Assembly: GCA_015179045.1 (NCBI GenBank)
Contig: WHUZ01000117.1
Span: 1-64,000, forward strand
Length of the DNA stretch: 64,000 nucleotides
Direction: 5' to 3'
DNA from: Kalaharituber pfeilii
Taxonomy: Eukaryota; Ascomycota; Pezizomycetes; Pezizales; Pezizaceae
Under the pieces are notes generated by a model. It had not been told where the DNA came from. It saw only the letters and a list, made by a program, of their open reading frames with translations, and searched no databases. Every line of letters begins with the position of its first letter. Positions within the stretch are counted from its first letter, which is position 1. The translations under genes were made by a program, and so were the position numbers. Positions 24,124 to 34,785 of this stretch are shown piece by piece.

Positions 24124-24517
24124 AGTTGTAAAAGGAGGGCAGATGGCTCACTTCTGAGACCTTCGCTCGGAGGTAGAGAGTGCTTGTCGTCATGGTCCCC
24201 TTCCCCCCAGTATTGGAAAGCAGATCCAACAGAAAACTGCGGCCCACTTATGCGCTCGACAGGTGATTCTGGATCTACATTCGTCGGTACACCTAGTTTC
24301 TCACGATGTCTCCTCTTGTAAAGCAGCCATTGCCTTCGCCTTGCATTCGCCTTCCCGAGTCTCTCTATAAGGTCTTGGTTATTAGCAGCAAATGGGAAGC
24401 TGTCTTGCACATGGCGGATGTCAATCTGCGTCTGGGGCTCCGTCCTGTCCGCTGCGAAACTAGCAAATTTATTCTGTCGCGTCGACTTGTGGATAAACAT
24501 TGACAACTGAAATAAGC
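24124..24517 (-). pseudogene. fragment of the C2H2/ankyrin gene (exon 2 region)
   Basis: The minus-strand frame matches the exon 2 product of the gene at 586..4486 across about 130 residues: FIHKSTRQNKFASFAADR, DIRHVQ, FPFAANNQDLIERLGK and RRRQWLLYK are shared, with drift elsewhere. Similarity stops abruptly at 24517 on the upstream side and near 24124 on the other, where LINE sequence begins. No finger or ankyrin part is present. It is a truncated duplicate. Confidence 0.85.
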
Positions 24518-25499
24518 CACTTAGAGTGCTTCACCTAGAAACCGATCGTCACTGGGAAACCGATCAAATCCATAAACCGATATACAGAGCTGTTGTGAAT
24601 GCAAATGACACTCAAGTGGGCTCAAATTAAAGCCAGAGTATGAGAGAACATAGTAAATTATTCTCCATACTTTCTTTTCCCAGTTTGTAGCACATGGGGG
24701 GTGGCATATACTGGAAGATATACTTTTGAGTCACCATATGTGAATGAGTTTACCTGAGTCCTTTGCATCTCAATATATCCTCTGTTGCTTATGCTAAGTA
24801 AGTATACCAAGTTTTGTGACTATTGGACTTATCAGTACAGAGTTACTATCATGTCAAAAAACACATTTTCGCTTACTTGAATTGATGGCAGTATTGAGCT
24901 ATTATTTGATGAGAAAGATGCCTGGACACTCTGTAAAGCTATATAATAGAAATACATGCATAGGGAAATGTTTTCTCAATGGATTGCAGCATTGACAAAT
25001 GGTTGGCTAAAGCTGCACCCGCTGCAAGCTCATTTTGACGGTTCCAACCAGACTTTTCAAGTAGTCTGGTTAGCTGATAAGTATAATGAATGCGTGCTAT
25101 GGATCTCATGCATAGCGAGGCATGGATGAACTAAACACAATTTCTGCACTATTGTACTCAACTACACTTAAACAACCCAAGTAAAAGTGCTCCAAATCAA
25201 GTCAATTGTTGTCTGATGATTCGTAATCGCTGGTGTTTATTGTAGCCGCTGCATATCTAGCCCGTTTTTTTACCATCATTTTAGCATAGAAGCGTGGTGC
25301 AAATCAAAGCGCTTGGGAGCCCATAGAAAATCCCACTTGTACATGTCCATGGCTGGACCTCTCAGCGCACTAGCTTTCGTTCTAGTTCTATTTGCTAATG
25401 TCGAGCGCTATGTGAAAAACAACCGGTTGGATTTGGTTCAGAAGAGCCATGGCAATGCCATTTTGCTTCCGCTTGTATCCGAGCAGAAAGAACCACAGT
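24518..25499. other. intergenic, no feature recognised
   Basis: AT-rich sequence with no supported gene or repeat. The short plus-strand frame at 25313 has no features. Confidence 0.4.
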
Positions 25500-25620
25500 A
25501 ACACGTAACGAGAGAATGCCCGCTCGCTACGCTCGCGATAGGGCAGAGCAGGTAGCAGGGGCGGCAGGGGCAGAGCTTGCGGCAGGGGCAATGCTTGCAA
25601 CAACTTGCAACTGGGGTTAT
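25500..25620. repeat. inverted partner of the repeat at 11400
   Basis: The sequence CGAGAGAATGCCCGCTCGCT, ACGCTCGC and the following CAGGGGC-rich stretch is the reverse complement of 11395..11470. Confidence 0.55.
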
Positions 25621-25797
25621 TGCAACGTAAGATAAATTCTGGGAAATTCTGCAGTAGCCAGTGCAACTGCAACCTCCTCCATGCAACACACTCTGTGCAA
25701 TAATCAATAATCAATACCTCTTACTACTACACAGAAAAATAAGTATTTGGAGTACCACACACTTGACCAATATACCACCACTCTTTCTAAAGCAAAA

Positions 25798-25966
25798 ATG
25801 TCAGCATTATTCAACGTAGCAGACTTCACTGAAGAGCAAAAGGCTGTGTTGGCCCAACTATTAGCTACCGCCACAGCAAGTAAGAATATACCAATAAATA
25901 TTATGATTACATTATCTCTTATTTTATACTACAGAAACTGCAGACCTACCTATTGCCAATCCATAA
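25798..25966 (+). CDS. 37-aa two-exon open frame inside a TIR element
   Basis: ATG at 25798; exons 25798..25879 and 25935..25966 with a 55-bp intron (GTAAGA ... TACAG) give 37 residues: a helical start (FTEEQKAVLAQLLATATA) and a short tail ending in stop. The setting between transposon termini suggests it is the 5' remnant of an element gene whose remainder was deleted. It could also be chance. Confidence 0.3.
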
Positions 25967-26112
25967 CACGTAAAATCATCACAAACCAGACTGTTTCAGA
26001 CCGTCTCGGCAGCGGATGATACCACCGGCCCGCTGCCGCCATTTAGGTAGTCTGTGTAACCACACTGGTTGATGCATGATTAAGGTACAAGTACTGTACT
26101 GTACTCTACATA

Positions 26113-26440
26113 CTAGACAGAAAAAAATAAGTATTTGGACATGGGATAAATGCGCCATGCAGTATTCGGCAGAAACTAGCGTATTTTCATATGCTTGGCT
26201 GGTGATAGCCATAAGACTAGTCCAAATTTCATGATAGGGTGTCCAAATTTATTATGTAAGAAAGTATTTGGACAGCTGACGTGATGAAATTTGGGCGGCT
26301 GACATAATGAACTTGGACTTTTAAACTACATACTGTATTCTTTACTGCCAAGCATACGAAAATATGCTAGTTTCGGCCTAATACCGCATAGCGCATAATA
26401 TGCATCTATCCCCTGTCCAAATACTTATTTTTCTGTGTAG
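26113..26440. mobile_element. 328-bp MITE with ~90-bp TIRs and TA target
   Basis: The left arm CTAGACAGAAAAAAATAAGT ... ATATGCTTGGC pairs with the right arm for about 90 bp with few differences. The element is flanked by TA (26111..26112 and 26441..26442), as in the Tc1/mariner superfamily. A partial copy lies at 19905..19985. No coding capacity. Confidence 0.75.
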
Positions 26441-26442
26441 TA

Positions 26443-26659
26443 TCTCGCAGTTCTTCAAGAGAGTAGTCACAGTTCTCTTGCACATGCCTTTTGACAGCAG
26501 AAGTATTTTGAGATCGGTGATTGCTGTCCGAATTAAATCAGACTTGGAAAGCGAAGGTGGTATTGGACTTGGAATTGGATGCATGGAAAAGAACTGGGTA
26601 ATTGGCTTGGTACCAGCAGCTGGTTGCCGAAGAGTATCTTTTTTTTTTGATCTCGCCAT
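26443..26659 (-). pseudogene. open-frame fragment with PIP-box-like motif, ends in the MITE
   Basis: From ATG at 26659 the minus strand reads MARSKKKDTLRQPAAGTKPI, then TQFFSMHPIP and a basic helical stretch until it runs into the MITE at 26440. The TKPITQFF segment resembles a PCNA-interacting box except that its first position is Thr instead of Gln. The family is not recognised. The frame appears to be interrupted by the insertion. Confidence 0.35.
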
Positions 26660-26899
26660 AATGCATTCTCTGCCAGTACCATCATGACCAGCTATAGCCA
26701 TAGTCATTGAATGTGTAAAAGCATTTCCGCCATCACCAATCTCCATCTGCACCACCTCAAGCTCTTCCTCCAACCCTTCCTCTAGCTCTTCACCTAAACT
26801 TTTCGCGCCCTTCTTCTGGCTGGCCAGTAGTACTGGTATCATATGCATAGTCCTTTGCGCTGACTGAGTATATTCCGGCCTATTCCCAAAGCAGCGCGG

Positions 26900-28130
26900 C
26901 AGGCTTTTCTTTTTTTACTATGTGGTGCCATTTCGAGGCTACAGGGAGTACATACTCGAGTACCCTTATGCAGGCTATGTCAAGGGGTTCGTGGTGTGGT
27001 TAGCAATCTATTTCGTACATCAAAGGAAAAAAAAAAAAAAAAAAACCACTGACTAAGTGTCAAGCGAAATATTACATGGTGCTGGTACTAAGCTGCTGGC
27101 ACCATATCAAACGAACTGGCACCTATTGGTAGAGTAGACTGGTTGAAAACAGGAGGTTCAAAAATCGAGTGCTTACCGAAAATAAAGTGCAGGTACTACT
27201 ACAGCCGATATCAAAGTTATTTTCCCGGACATTTCAGGAAGACAGCGTAAAAAAGGGGGATGGATGGGGATAATAAAGGAAATTGCCTTCGCACCTCAGC
27301 AGAACCTGTTGTATTTATCGTGTAGTTTACATAGAATTAAACTTCTACACAGTATATGAATACGGTGCACATCCCCACCACGAGCAATATGTAATTAAAT
27401 CTAGCAACTTAATAATACTGCGTCAATGATGAAGAAAGAATCTGCATTCTAAATTTTTCCGCAAATTGCCTAGTATAAAAATTGCCCTCTTCGTCCCGAT
27501 CGCTCACAGAATAGCTCTGGATACATATCTTCTTCATATGTCTGTTGGAAGATCTTGCTCCGCAGCCGGTAAGAGTTATGCTACAGATTGAAGGCTATTT
27601 TTCGGAATATCAAGGGCCTCGAATAGTGTGTTTGCTTAATTTTGCGGCCTCCCATTGTCACATTTTAATATATACCAGCGCTTAAAAGAAAATTGTGTTG
27701 GAACCTTGGGACACCCTGACTGAACGTCGACCCTGATTCCGGATTCGCACTTAGAATAAGGAGGGCTTCGTCACGTAGGAAAAACAAGAAAAAGTTTCTG
27801 AAGGAATAAAGAAGATCTGTACTGTTAGGTCCGTACCGTTGGGTCCAATAAGTCTGATTGATCAAAGAGATGCAGAACAAACAGGATTATATACACAATG
27901 AGCATTGCATGACGTGACTGCAGAACCATGACTAGACAGGCAGGTGTAACATATCAGGCAGGTGCGGAAGTAACGGAATGCATGGCTTGCAACTAAGCGC
28001 TGTGGCGTGAAGTTGGTACTGTGGCGTTATTGCATGATTCAGACACATAATAGCAACGGAGTGTAGATCATGTGTATGTTAAATGAAAGAACAGAACAGC
28101 AACCAATAAACAGACGAAACAGCAGTTAGA
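26900..28130. other. intergenic, AT-rich
   Basis: No gene is supported. An A18 run at 27028..27046 could be a retroposon tail, but no recognisable 3' terminus precedes it. Confidence 0.4.
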
Positions 28131-28136
28131 GGGAAC

Positions 28137-28262
28137 TATCCATTAGTAACAGTAACAGGAAGAAACGTATCCATTAGTAACAGTAACAGGAAGAAACGTA
28201 TCCATTAGTAACAGTAATAGAAAAAACATATCTATTAGTAACAGCAACATACGGGTAGCGGA
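28137..28262. repeat. 31-bp tandem repeat, about four units
   Basis: TATCCATTAGTAACAGTAAC followed by AGGAAGAAACG is repeated at 28137, 28168 and 28199, with a fourth decayed unit to 28262. Confidence 0.8.
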
Positions 28263-28514
28263 TGTTGATAGACAGCTCAACACGGGTGGCGGATGTCATG
28301 TTTCGACACACCCCTATACGCTCTGTGGTATACGGTGGTCCATGAACTGTGGGAATATGATATTGATTTACATACCAGTATGCAAACACATCCTGGATAC
28401 TTTACCGTATGAGGTACCATATGCTCCATCACCAATATATATATCATCAATATTATCATACCCTCTTCAGACTAGGTCTGCATCCCCGGGATATAATAAG
28501 CGTAGAAAATTATT

Positions 28515-29440
28515 CTCCGGCATAGAGTTGCAGTAATTCGAATGCAGCGCTCTGTAATGCCTTCGTGTCAAATGCTACAAACCGATATCGGATAAGTTCA
28601 TGATGCTGTGAAGCTGGAAGGTCTGCGGCAGGTCTGCAATGAAAGATTCACTCGGGAAGTTGAATTGGGCTTGGGTGCATTGGTGTGGAGGAATGTGAGA
28701 TTTAGTGGAATCGAAAACGCCAGGGAGCTTTTGTTCACCTCAGCCTGTATGTTTAAAACTCCAACCTTTGACTCGCCTCCTTACTACCTCTACCACGATC
28801 GGCAATTTTCTCTTGATCAATGAATACGGCTGAACTATGCCATCATTTCAGAGTATATCTTACTGTTCCCGTGGCTTCTCCTTGCAATTCTCGGCTGATT
28901 GCCCGCTGTAGCACCGCCTCTGGAAGTTCCGCCGTTCCGGTCACTATGAGATGCTAACAACGTCCCGATCATGTAAACATGGCGGAGATGCATAAAACGG
29001 AGGAACATGACTGGATTGAGGACATCAATTATGGGATACAGAAAAACCAATAGAGGAAGGATAGATTGTTTGACCTGCATCATGTCGAAATACGTACTCA
29101 GCAGTCGTGAGGCTTACGTTTTCCATGTTATATCATGTTATAGTACTGTCAGTAGTAAGCATACTTACCGTATTTGCGGCCCCCCGATATTACTGGTCAC
29201 TTTGTATATCCCAGAAAATGCGCGTTGGGATTAAGATACACCTACCTGTTCACGAAATATTTTTAGAATAAAAATATTACTGATCTGCGGATGCGTTCTA
29301 TATCAATGGCTGTCCCTACTCTAACGGATCTGGGTCATAGGATATGTAACACTCTGTTACCTATATTTTGTTGGCAGGTAACGAAATTGTCAGAACGTCC
29401 AATGATATCCAAATGAAAAGCTTTGGGTATGGTCGGTAGG
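28515..29440 (-). pseudogene. decayed amidase paralog
   Basis: Nucleotide-level similarity to 13320..14440 of the amidase gene runs in the same order. Landmarks are GCATAGAGTTGCAGTAATTC (cf. 13330), GAATCGAAAACGCCAGGGA (cf. 13540), ACCGTATTTGCGGC with TATATCCCA (cf. 14155..14215), and GGTAACGAAATTGTCAG (cf. 14412). Introns are retained, so the copy arose by DNA duplication. Frames are broken throughout, and neither the 5' exons with the catalytic lysine nor the 3' exons are recognisable. Confidence 0.75.
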
Positions 29441-30684
29441 GGCGACTGAGGGATGTATATATTTTATTCCATTTCTAGTTGGCTGCTCTCCATTTTTGGC
29501 TAGACCATATGTACTATATTTGGTGATCACTAAAGGGTGACAATTATGATCCCTCTCCATAAAACTCCTGATCTTTAACTCTATGAAACACTATAACAAA
29601 AAAGCAAATAAATAGATATCGCTTTGTAACTTTATTCTTCATTGTCTGATCTATCATATTACGATCCGAAACTAATTCTATCTATTTATTTTAGTTGCGC
29701 TTTAGAGTGAAGTTGGGGTGCAATTTACTCCGCGAACAGATGTCCCCAACCATAGTAAGCAAAAGTTCATACTAGCGATAATGGGTGGTAAAACGAACCA
29801 AGACCTGATCTAAAAATGTGTTGAGGACTGGAAAGAGCTACAATACCTTGACAACGACAATGATGGGGAAAACATTAGTATGGGACTACGAATAGATCAG
29901 GCATTGATTTAGCGCAGCAAGGCACAGAAAATTCGGTTATGGTGATGGAGACATATGCTCTCTCCGGTCATCAGTGTTGGCGTGAAAGGTCGGTTGGGAG
30001 GTGGTGTATGCGGTCGGCTCGTAGTGAAATATAGTACGGTAATTACATACACAAGAGTTGGCATCGTAAGTATACTTAACGTGTTGTTTGTCGATATCCT
30101 GTGGCCCAAACTGCATATAAAAAAGTTACAAATTTACTACTTCTCACCTCCGACCTAGAGTTACATCACTGCTACCACTCTGGAGCTTGAACCCGGAAGG
30201 CCGCTGGCAACGCCAAGATCAGGAATCCTCTATGTACCGCTTATTGAACGAAAATGGACTCCATTGAACAATTTTTCGTTGCCAATTTAAAAATATGGTG
30301 ATGTTCTATGGCAAAGTGCGGATAAGTGCAAACGAATTGCTTGCCTCGGCGGGTAGTGTCGCAACTGTCACGTGGAAACTTCTTGGTATCACCCAGAGTT
30401 AATGCACCCCAAGTAATTAAGCGAGTGGGGGAGTTTCGGTATGTAGAGTACGCCAACTGACTTAGCTCACTATCGTAGGTAGCAATATGCTATTAGTACC
30501 ATATGCATTGGAAGGGTCTCAGATGCAGGGAGCGCAAGGACAGAATATGAGGGAAGGTGCATATGTTGATTATCACTGCCGGACTACCCTTGATTCTTAT
30601 TCTTATCCAGCTCTACTGCAGAGAAGATTGCAACTGCTGTCAAGCAATTAACGGTGCAGAGTCCATGCGCTGTGGAATTGTATG
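29441..30684. other. intergenic, no gene supported
   Basis: AT-rich with short frames only. I could not extend the amidase relic into this stretch. Confidence 0.4.
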
Positions 30685-30686
30685 TA

Positions 30687-31015
30687 CAGTGCGTAGGCAA
30701 AAGTCTTCGGCACTATGCAATATGAGGAAAAGCGAGACGTGGACGCTCTTTGAAGTTTGCACCTCTTTTTTCAGTACTGTTCGAAAAATCAATATAAAAT
30801 CCACACATGAGCTAATGAATTGCAAAAAAATAATAGAACCCATGAATGGGCAGCATAGAATCCAAATCCTTTCTCAGAATTTAATAAGGAGTACTTTTGG
30901 TTGAGTTGTGTTTTCTCAAGGGGGGTCCTCTCGGATGCATGTCTCGTGACTCCAAGGCTTGATAAAGCGATTTTCCTTATACTGCATAGTCTCGAAGACT
31001 TTTGCCTACGCACTG
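30687..31015. mobile_element. 329-bp Tc1/mariner-type MITE
   Basis: Inverted ends of about 50 bp (CAGTGCGTAGGCAAAAGTCT, TCG, ACTATGC, ATAAGGAAAA) are flanked by TA at 30685..30686 and 31016..31017. CAGTG ends with TA targets are typical of Tc1/mariner. No transposase is present. Confidence 0.8.
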
Positions 31016-31017
31016 TA

Positions 31018-31635
31018 CTTACATATGATGCTTGTGAGATTGAATGAGGTCTGGACAAAGTTCATGTACTAGCTGTGGGGTTTTACCTACTCTCGCCCTT
31101 CGTTTCGCGGTCTTGGCATGAGACCGTACGTAATCTCGCGCCATGCCACCACGTGCTGTCATGTATCAGCAATGATCCATGGTTATATGCGAGAAAGGAT
31201 CAGATAAGGGTATTGCTTATCAGATCTTCATTTGCGCTCTGTGTCAACAATTACCCCTCCCCGATCGCTGCTCTGCTCCCTGACCGCTCAAGGGTACGGC
31301 CTGAGCCTGCCTGGACCATGAAAAGGCCAGTCCATCACAAGCTCTGCCGGGGCGGTTTTAGGCCTGCCAAGATCCTAGCCTGTCATGTCCCGTCCAGGCC
31401 GCCTGATATTATTGACTGTTTTCACATGCTATTATTTTACAAGGTTAACTGCAAGGCTGACTGACTCAAGGGTGACTCAAGGCTGACTCATCTTAAAGTT
31501 CAGTCAGCATAAAAAGAGGCTTGAGGTTTCTAATTGTCATGGAAGAACAGTAAGTTAGTTAAAGTTTACTTCCTTAGCTGTATCTTACCCTGAACTGGTA
31601 TTACCCTAAATTTCCTTACTAATATTTTTTAACAA
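31018..31635. other. intergenic with a short direct repeat
   Basis: No gene is supported. GCTGACTGACTCAAGG / GTGACTCAAGGCTGACTCA motifs recur within 31450..31495. Confidence 0.4.
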
Positions 31636-31637
31636 TA

Positions 31638-32220
31638 GGGGTTGTTGACGAACAACTGGGAATGGCTACTAGAAAGTACCACTACTAACTGAGGCCCTTT
31701 TAGTGCCTTGGCCTCTTCGTTCATTGGTCTGTTGGCTGGTAGTCTCCAGTACCAACAAAACGCCTGTTACCAGTCAAATTGACTGTAGTGGGCTCCTCTG
31801 GTAAGTAGTGCTCAGTTAGTAGCCTACCTTGCTGCATACACCCACTTTTATTTTGTACCATATGCATCACCCACGTATTCAGATCCCAATCACGTCAACA
31901 TTGAGATGCATCTACAAACACAAATAATGCATACATACCCTCTTTATAGGTTCATCCCGCGTCAATTAAAAATCATAAGCATCATGATAGCTTTTACATT
32001 GCTTTGCTTCTGAGCTCTTGTTGTATTACAGCTTTTCGACTTAGACAGGGCATGGTAAAGTGAGTCTTGTTGTGTAGAGGCATATTTGTGGTAATTCATA
32101 GTACTTACTAATAAATTTCACAAGGGTCAAAGGGGTGCCTCATGATACCTGCCTAGTTTAGCTGGCATATTTTCTCTGGTACCTTCTGCTAGCCATTCCC
32201 AGTTGTTCGTCAACAACCTC
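31638..32220. mobile_element. 583-bp MITE with ~42-bp TIRs and TA target
   Basis: The left arm GGGGTTGTTGACGAACAACT, GGGAATGGCTA and the right arm (reverse complement of AGCCATTCCCAGTTGTTCGT, CAACAACCTC) pair over about 42 bp. TA flanks at 31636..31637 and 32221..32222. GTTGTTGACGAACAAC inside each arm is itself palindromic. No open frame of note. Confidence 0.75.
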
Positions 32221-32238
32221 TAATTTCTTTATCATGTA

Positions 32239-32830
32239 TGTTACGGCTAAGGTGAGATTTACTCGATAAGAGGAACACTTACCCTGAATCATTAGTAAGA
32301 CCAATGCTGACAGAGCGGACTGATCACCCGTTAGGCTTGGCAGAAGGTTCTTTGTCTTTCGAATACGTAGGGTAGTGCTACGGAAGTGTGTGTCATTATT
32401 TACGGTAAGGTCTTCGGACCTCTAAGGCACTCAGTTTATGAAGCTAATATGCGCACATGTATTAGTACATATCATTATCTTGCGTCTGTACTATTTTTGC
32501 ATGTTTCGGCTACATGTACCTGTTAATGGCAGTAATAAGGAATTGCCACGTTGCCAGTTATTCATTTGTTGATTAGTCATGTATGACTGCGCTTAAGTCT
32601 ATATAAGTGCCGGCTGGCGATAGCATAGTTAAGGAAATCAAGACACTAGCGGTGTCCTAAGTTCTCTATAACTCTGAAACCTATCGTTTCCTTATTATGC
32701 CCGTGAATCGCTCCACTCCGGTGCGCGCCCCACGCCGGTAGCTGCGCTTCCGGTCCGCCGTATATAGCCTCCGTAGCCGTAACATCCATTTCCAGCGCAC
32801 GGCGAAGCCGAGCCCCTCACGGCCGTAACA
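32239..32830. mobile_element. 592-bp solo LTR with 5-bp TSD
   Basis: The element begins TGTTACGGC and ends GCCGTAACA, the canonical TG...CA inverted ends of an LTR. It is flanked by ATGTA at 32234..32238 and 32831..32835, a perfect 5-bp target duplication. CTATATAAG at about 32599 is a plausible LTR promoter TATA box. No internal retrotransposon sequence adjoins, so it is a solo LTR left by recombination. Confidence 0.85.
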
Positions 32831-32835
32831 ATGTA

Positions 32836-33008
32836 CCGTTACAAATCATGTACTGTTTTGAGGTGCTTGTAGTGTTGGGTCCCGTATCCTACACCTCAGA
32901 ACATTTGAGTCAAGGATTCCTACAAGGTTGTTGACTCACAGACCATTTTCTCAGAACATTCTTTTAGTTTCTAGAACATTCTTTTATGACGTCAGGGGAA
33001 GGGAAAAA
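32836..33008. other. short spacer
   Basis: Nothing recognised between the solo LTR and the minisatellite. Confidence 0.4.
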
Positions 33009-33176
33009 GGGTGTGAAGTTAATTTGTAGTGAGGGTGTGAAGTTAATTTGTAGTAAGGATGTGAAGTTAATTTGTAGTGAGGATGTGAAGTTAATTTGTA
33101 GTGAGGGTGTGAAGTTAATTTGTAGTGAGGGTGTGAAGTTAATTTGTAATGAGGGTGTGAAGTTAATTTGTAGTGA
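33009..33176. repeat. 24-bp minisatellite, seven units
   Basis: GGGTGTGAAGTTAATTTGTA with GTGA is repeated seven times with one or two changes per unit. The period is a multiple of three, so open frames of octapeptide repeats (GVKLICSE on the plus strand) arise on both strands. They are not evidence for a gene. Confidence 0.9.
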
Positions 33177-33510
33177 GGCAGTGCTGGGGCAGTGCAATAT
33201 CTTACAAAGACCCACCTGTACGGTTCTATGGGAACCAAATCTTTTAAGTAGGGGCCGGCGCGCCCACCTAGATAGATCTTTAGAGTTTTTCTACCAGAGT
33301 CTACAGAGGAGTCCTCCGGTAGAAACTGGCAGACCTGAGGCTATCTAAGTTAGTTTTTTCAGATGGATAGAGTACAATTCAAAGCAATTAGACTTATGAA
33401 ACAACTACTTCCCATAGCTTAGAATCTTTTCTAACTTTCAAATCAACTAATCTAGGGTTGTGACTATGGTCTCAACCCTAAAACCAATAATTTTCTTTCT
33501 TTAAAACTCT

Positions 33511-33858
33511 TTACAACACTATTCTACCACCACCTTCCTTACCTCTTACATTCAAATCATTACCAAATTGCAAACCATCACCACAGTGTTCAGACAGCCA
33601 CAAGAAAGCCCCTAAGTGTGTAAAGAAACCTAGTAATACTCCTCCAATAAAAAAGATTCCTACACAGGAGTCAAAGAAGCTACCACTAAAGAGGCAGTAA
33701 ACTAGCAGGTCTACACTCAAACAGTTCGACAACCCACGGGTTGCGAGCCAACTTATCTCACGACGGGTTCCGAAAAGCCGCGATCGGAACGAACCATTAG
33801 GACTTGATGAAAGTCTTCTTAATGCTGCATTCCGCGCGACAAACAAATTACGAGGCAT
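33511..33858 (-). CDS. possible small membrane protein, 115 aa
   Basis: ATG at 33858 opens a frame with a basic, Ser/Arg-rich N terminus (MPRNLFVARNAALRRLSSSP) resembling a mitochondrial presequence. Two hydrophobic stretches follow, at about residues 50-62 and 66-88 (GIFFIGGVLLGFFTHLGAFL). The C terminus is hydrophilic. No intron and no family recognised. It could be a chance frame; conservation in a related genome would decide. Confidence 0.3.
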   Translation of the reverse strand: MPRNLFVARNAALRRLSSSPNGSFRSRLFGTRREISWLATRGLSNCLSVDLLVYCLFSGSFFDSCVGIFFIGGVLLGFFTHLGAFLWLSEHCGDGLQFGNDLNVRGKEGGGRIVL

Positions 33859-34164
33859 CCGTCCTTCTCTATTAAACGGACTCGGATGCCCTCAAAGGTA
33901 CTAGACAACGTTGAGCGTATTCTAGATCCAAGTTACCTTGTCGCCGCAAAGACTTCCATTCCTTCCTTTATCCCATTTATTGACCCTTCAGCCTAAGGCG
34001 CACCCAGCGACAGTTTTCCACCTTCTCAAATTTTCCAGCAACCTTATTGCAATGCCCCCGCCCCCGCACACCAAAACCCCCCTCCGGAGCACTCAAATTC
34101 ACAAGGGAGATTTCTCAACATTCCCTTCCGTGGCTACCCTGTTATGTCTGAACAATTTAAGACA

Positions 34165-34435
34165 TAATACATTCCGCATTTCTATGCGGAAGAGAAGGGT
34201 ATTGCTCCCGGTGGATTTGAGGGGGGAGAATACAAGGGGCGGGGGGAGGCTGGATAGGGAAGGGGAATGGGTCGGAAGCCGGTGGTGCGGAATGGAAGAG
34301 GAGACAACAACATACATCTGGACTAGATCCGTGGTCTAGAAGGAAAGGGTGGAAGGGGGGGGGGCTGCAAACGTTAAGGAAGCCCCCCCCCCTCCGCTGG
34401 GGTGTTGAAAATGGCATAGTGCAACCTCCAGTCTT
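34165..34435 (+). mobile_element. decayed LINE C-terminal fragment
   Basis: The plus strand encodes a partial Cys/His knuckle (RWCGMEEETTTYIW) like that in the LINE copies at 34846 and 57512, with stops soon after. No poly(A) or target duplication is found. Confidence 0.5.
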
Positions 34436-34770
34436 TCCAGCACATTCTGTTCCTTTAATATCTTTCTATCATATTCTATCTCTTTCTATGTCCTATGACA
34501 TCTATTCTAGAAGTTTCTGTCTCTACGTTCTTTGCTCTGGGATATTTCTAAAGTCATGTGAGCATCACGCCGGGTCCATGTAGCTTGCATTTTCTTTCTT
34601 TATTCGGAACTATCTTCTTCTCTTTGCCTTCTTGATGTTATCCTCACATTTGGCTTTTCCCTTATTTCCTGCTTTCACGTTCACTCTTTTCAGAATATTT
34701 ATTCTTTCTAAGTTGGGAGTACTGGATCTTTTCGGGTGCTTGTAGAGTGTCGAGTTCAAGCTCTACACCT
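34436..34770. other. intergenic, T/C-rich
   Basis: No gene or repeat supported. Confidence 0.4.
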
Positions 34771-34785
34771 ACAAACATCGGGCTT

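Larger units (their letters stand above)
25727..26440. mobile_element. TIR-bounded composite element, TA-flanked
   Basis: CTACACAGAAAAATAAGTAT followed by TTGGA at 25727 is repeated exactly in inverse orientation ending at 26440, and both ends abut TA. Inside lies a short two-exon open frame (25798..25966) and then a complete miniature element of the same terminal family (26113..26440). The left half may be the 5' end of a longer element that lost its middle. Confidence 0.6.

Noticed and set aside
27028..27046. A18 run as a retroposon tail
   Set aside because: No known 3' terminus precedes it and no target duplication surrounds it.
28515..29440. Repeat-induced point mutation as the cause of amidase decay
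   Set aside because: The differences from the intact gene include many indels and transversions, and I cannot count substitution classes reliably by eye.
32964..33348. Open frames with repeated octapeptides on both strands
   Set aside because: They are produced by the 24-bp minisatellite at 33009..33176.
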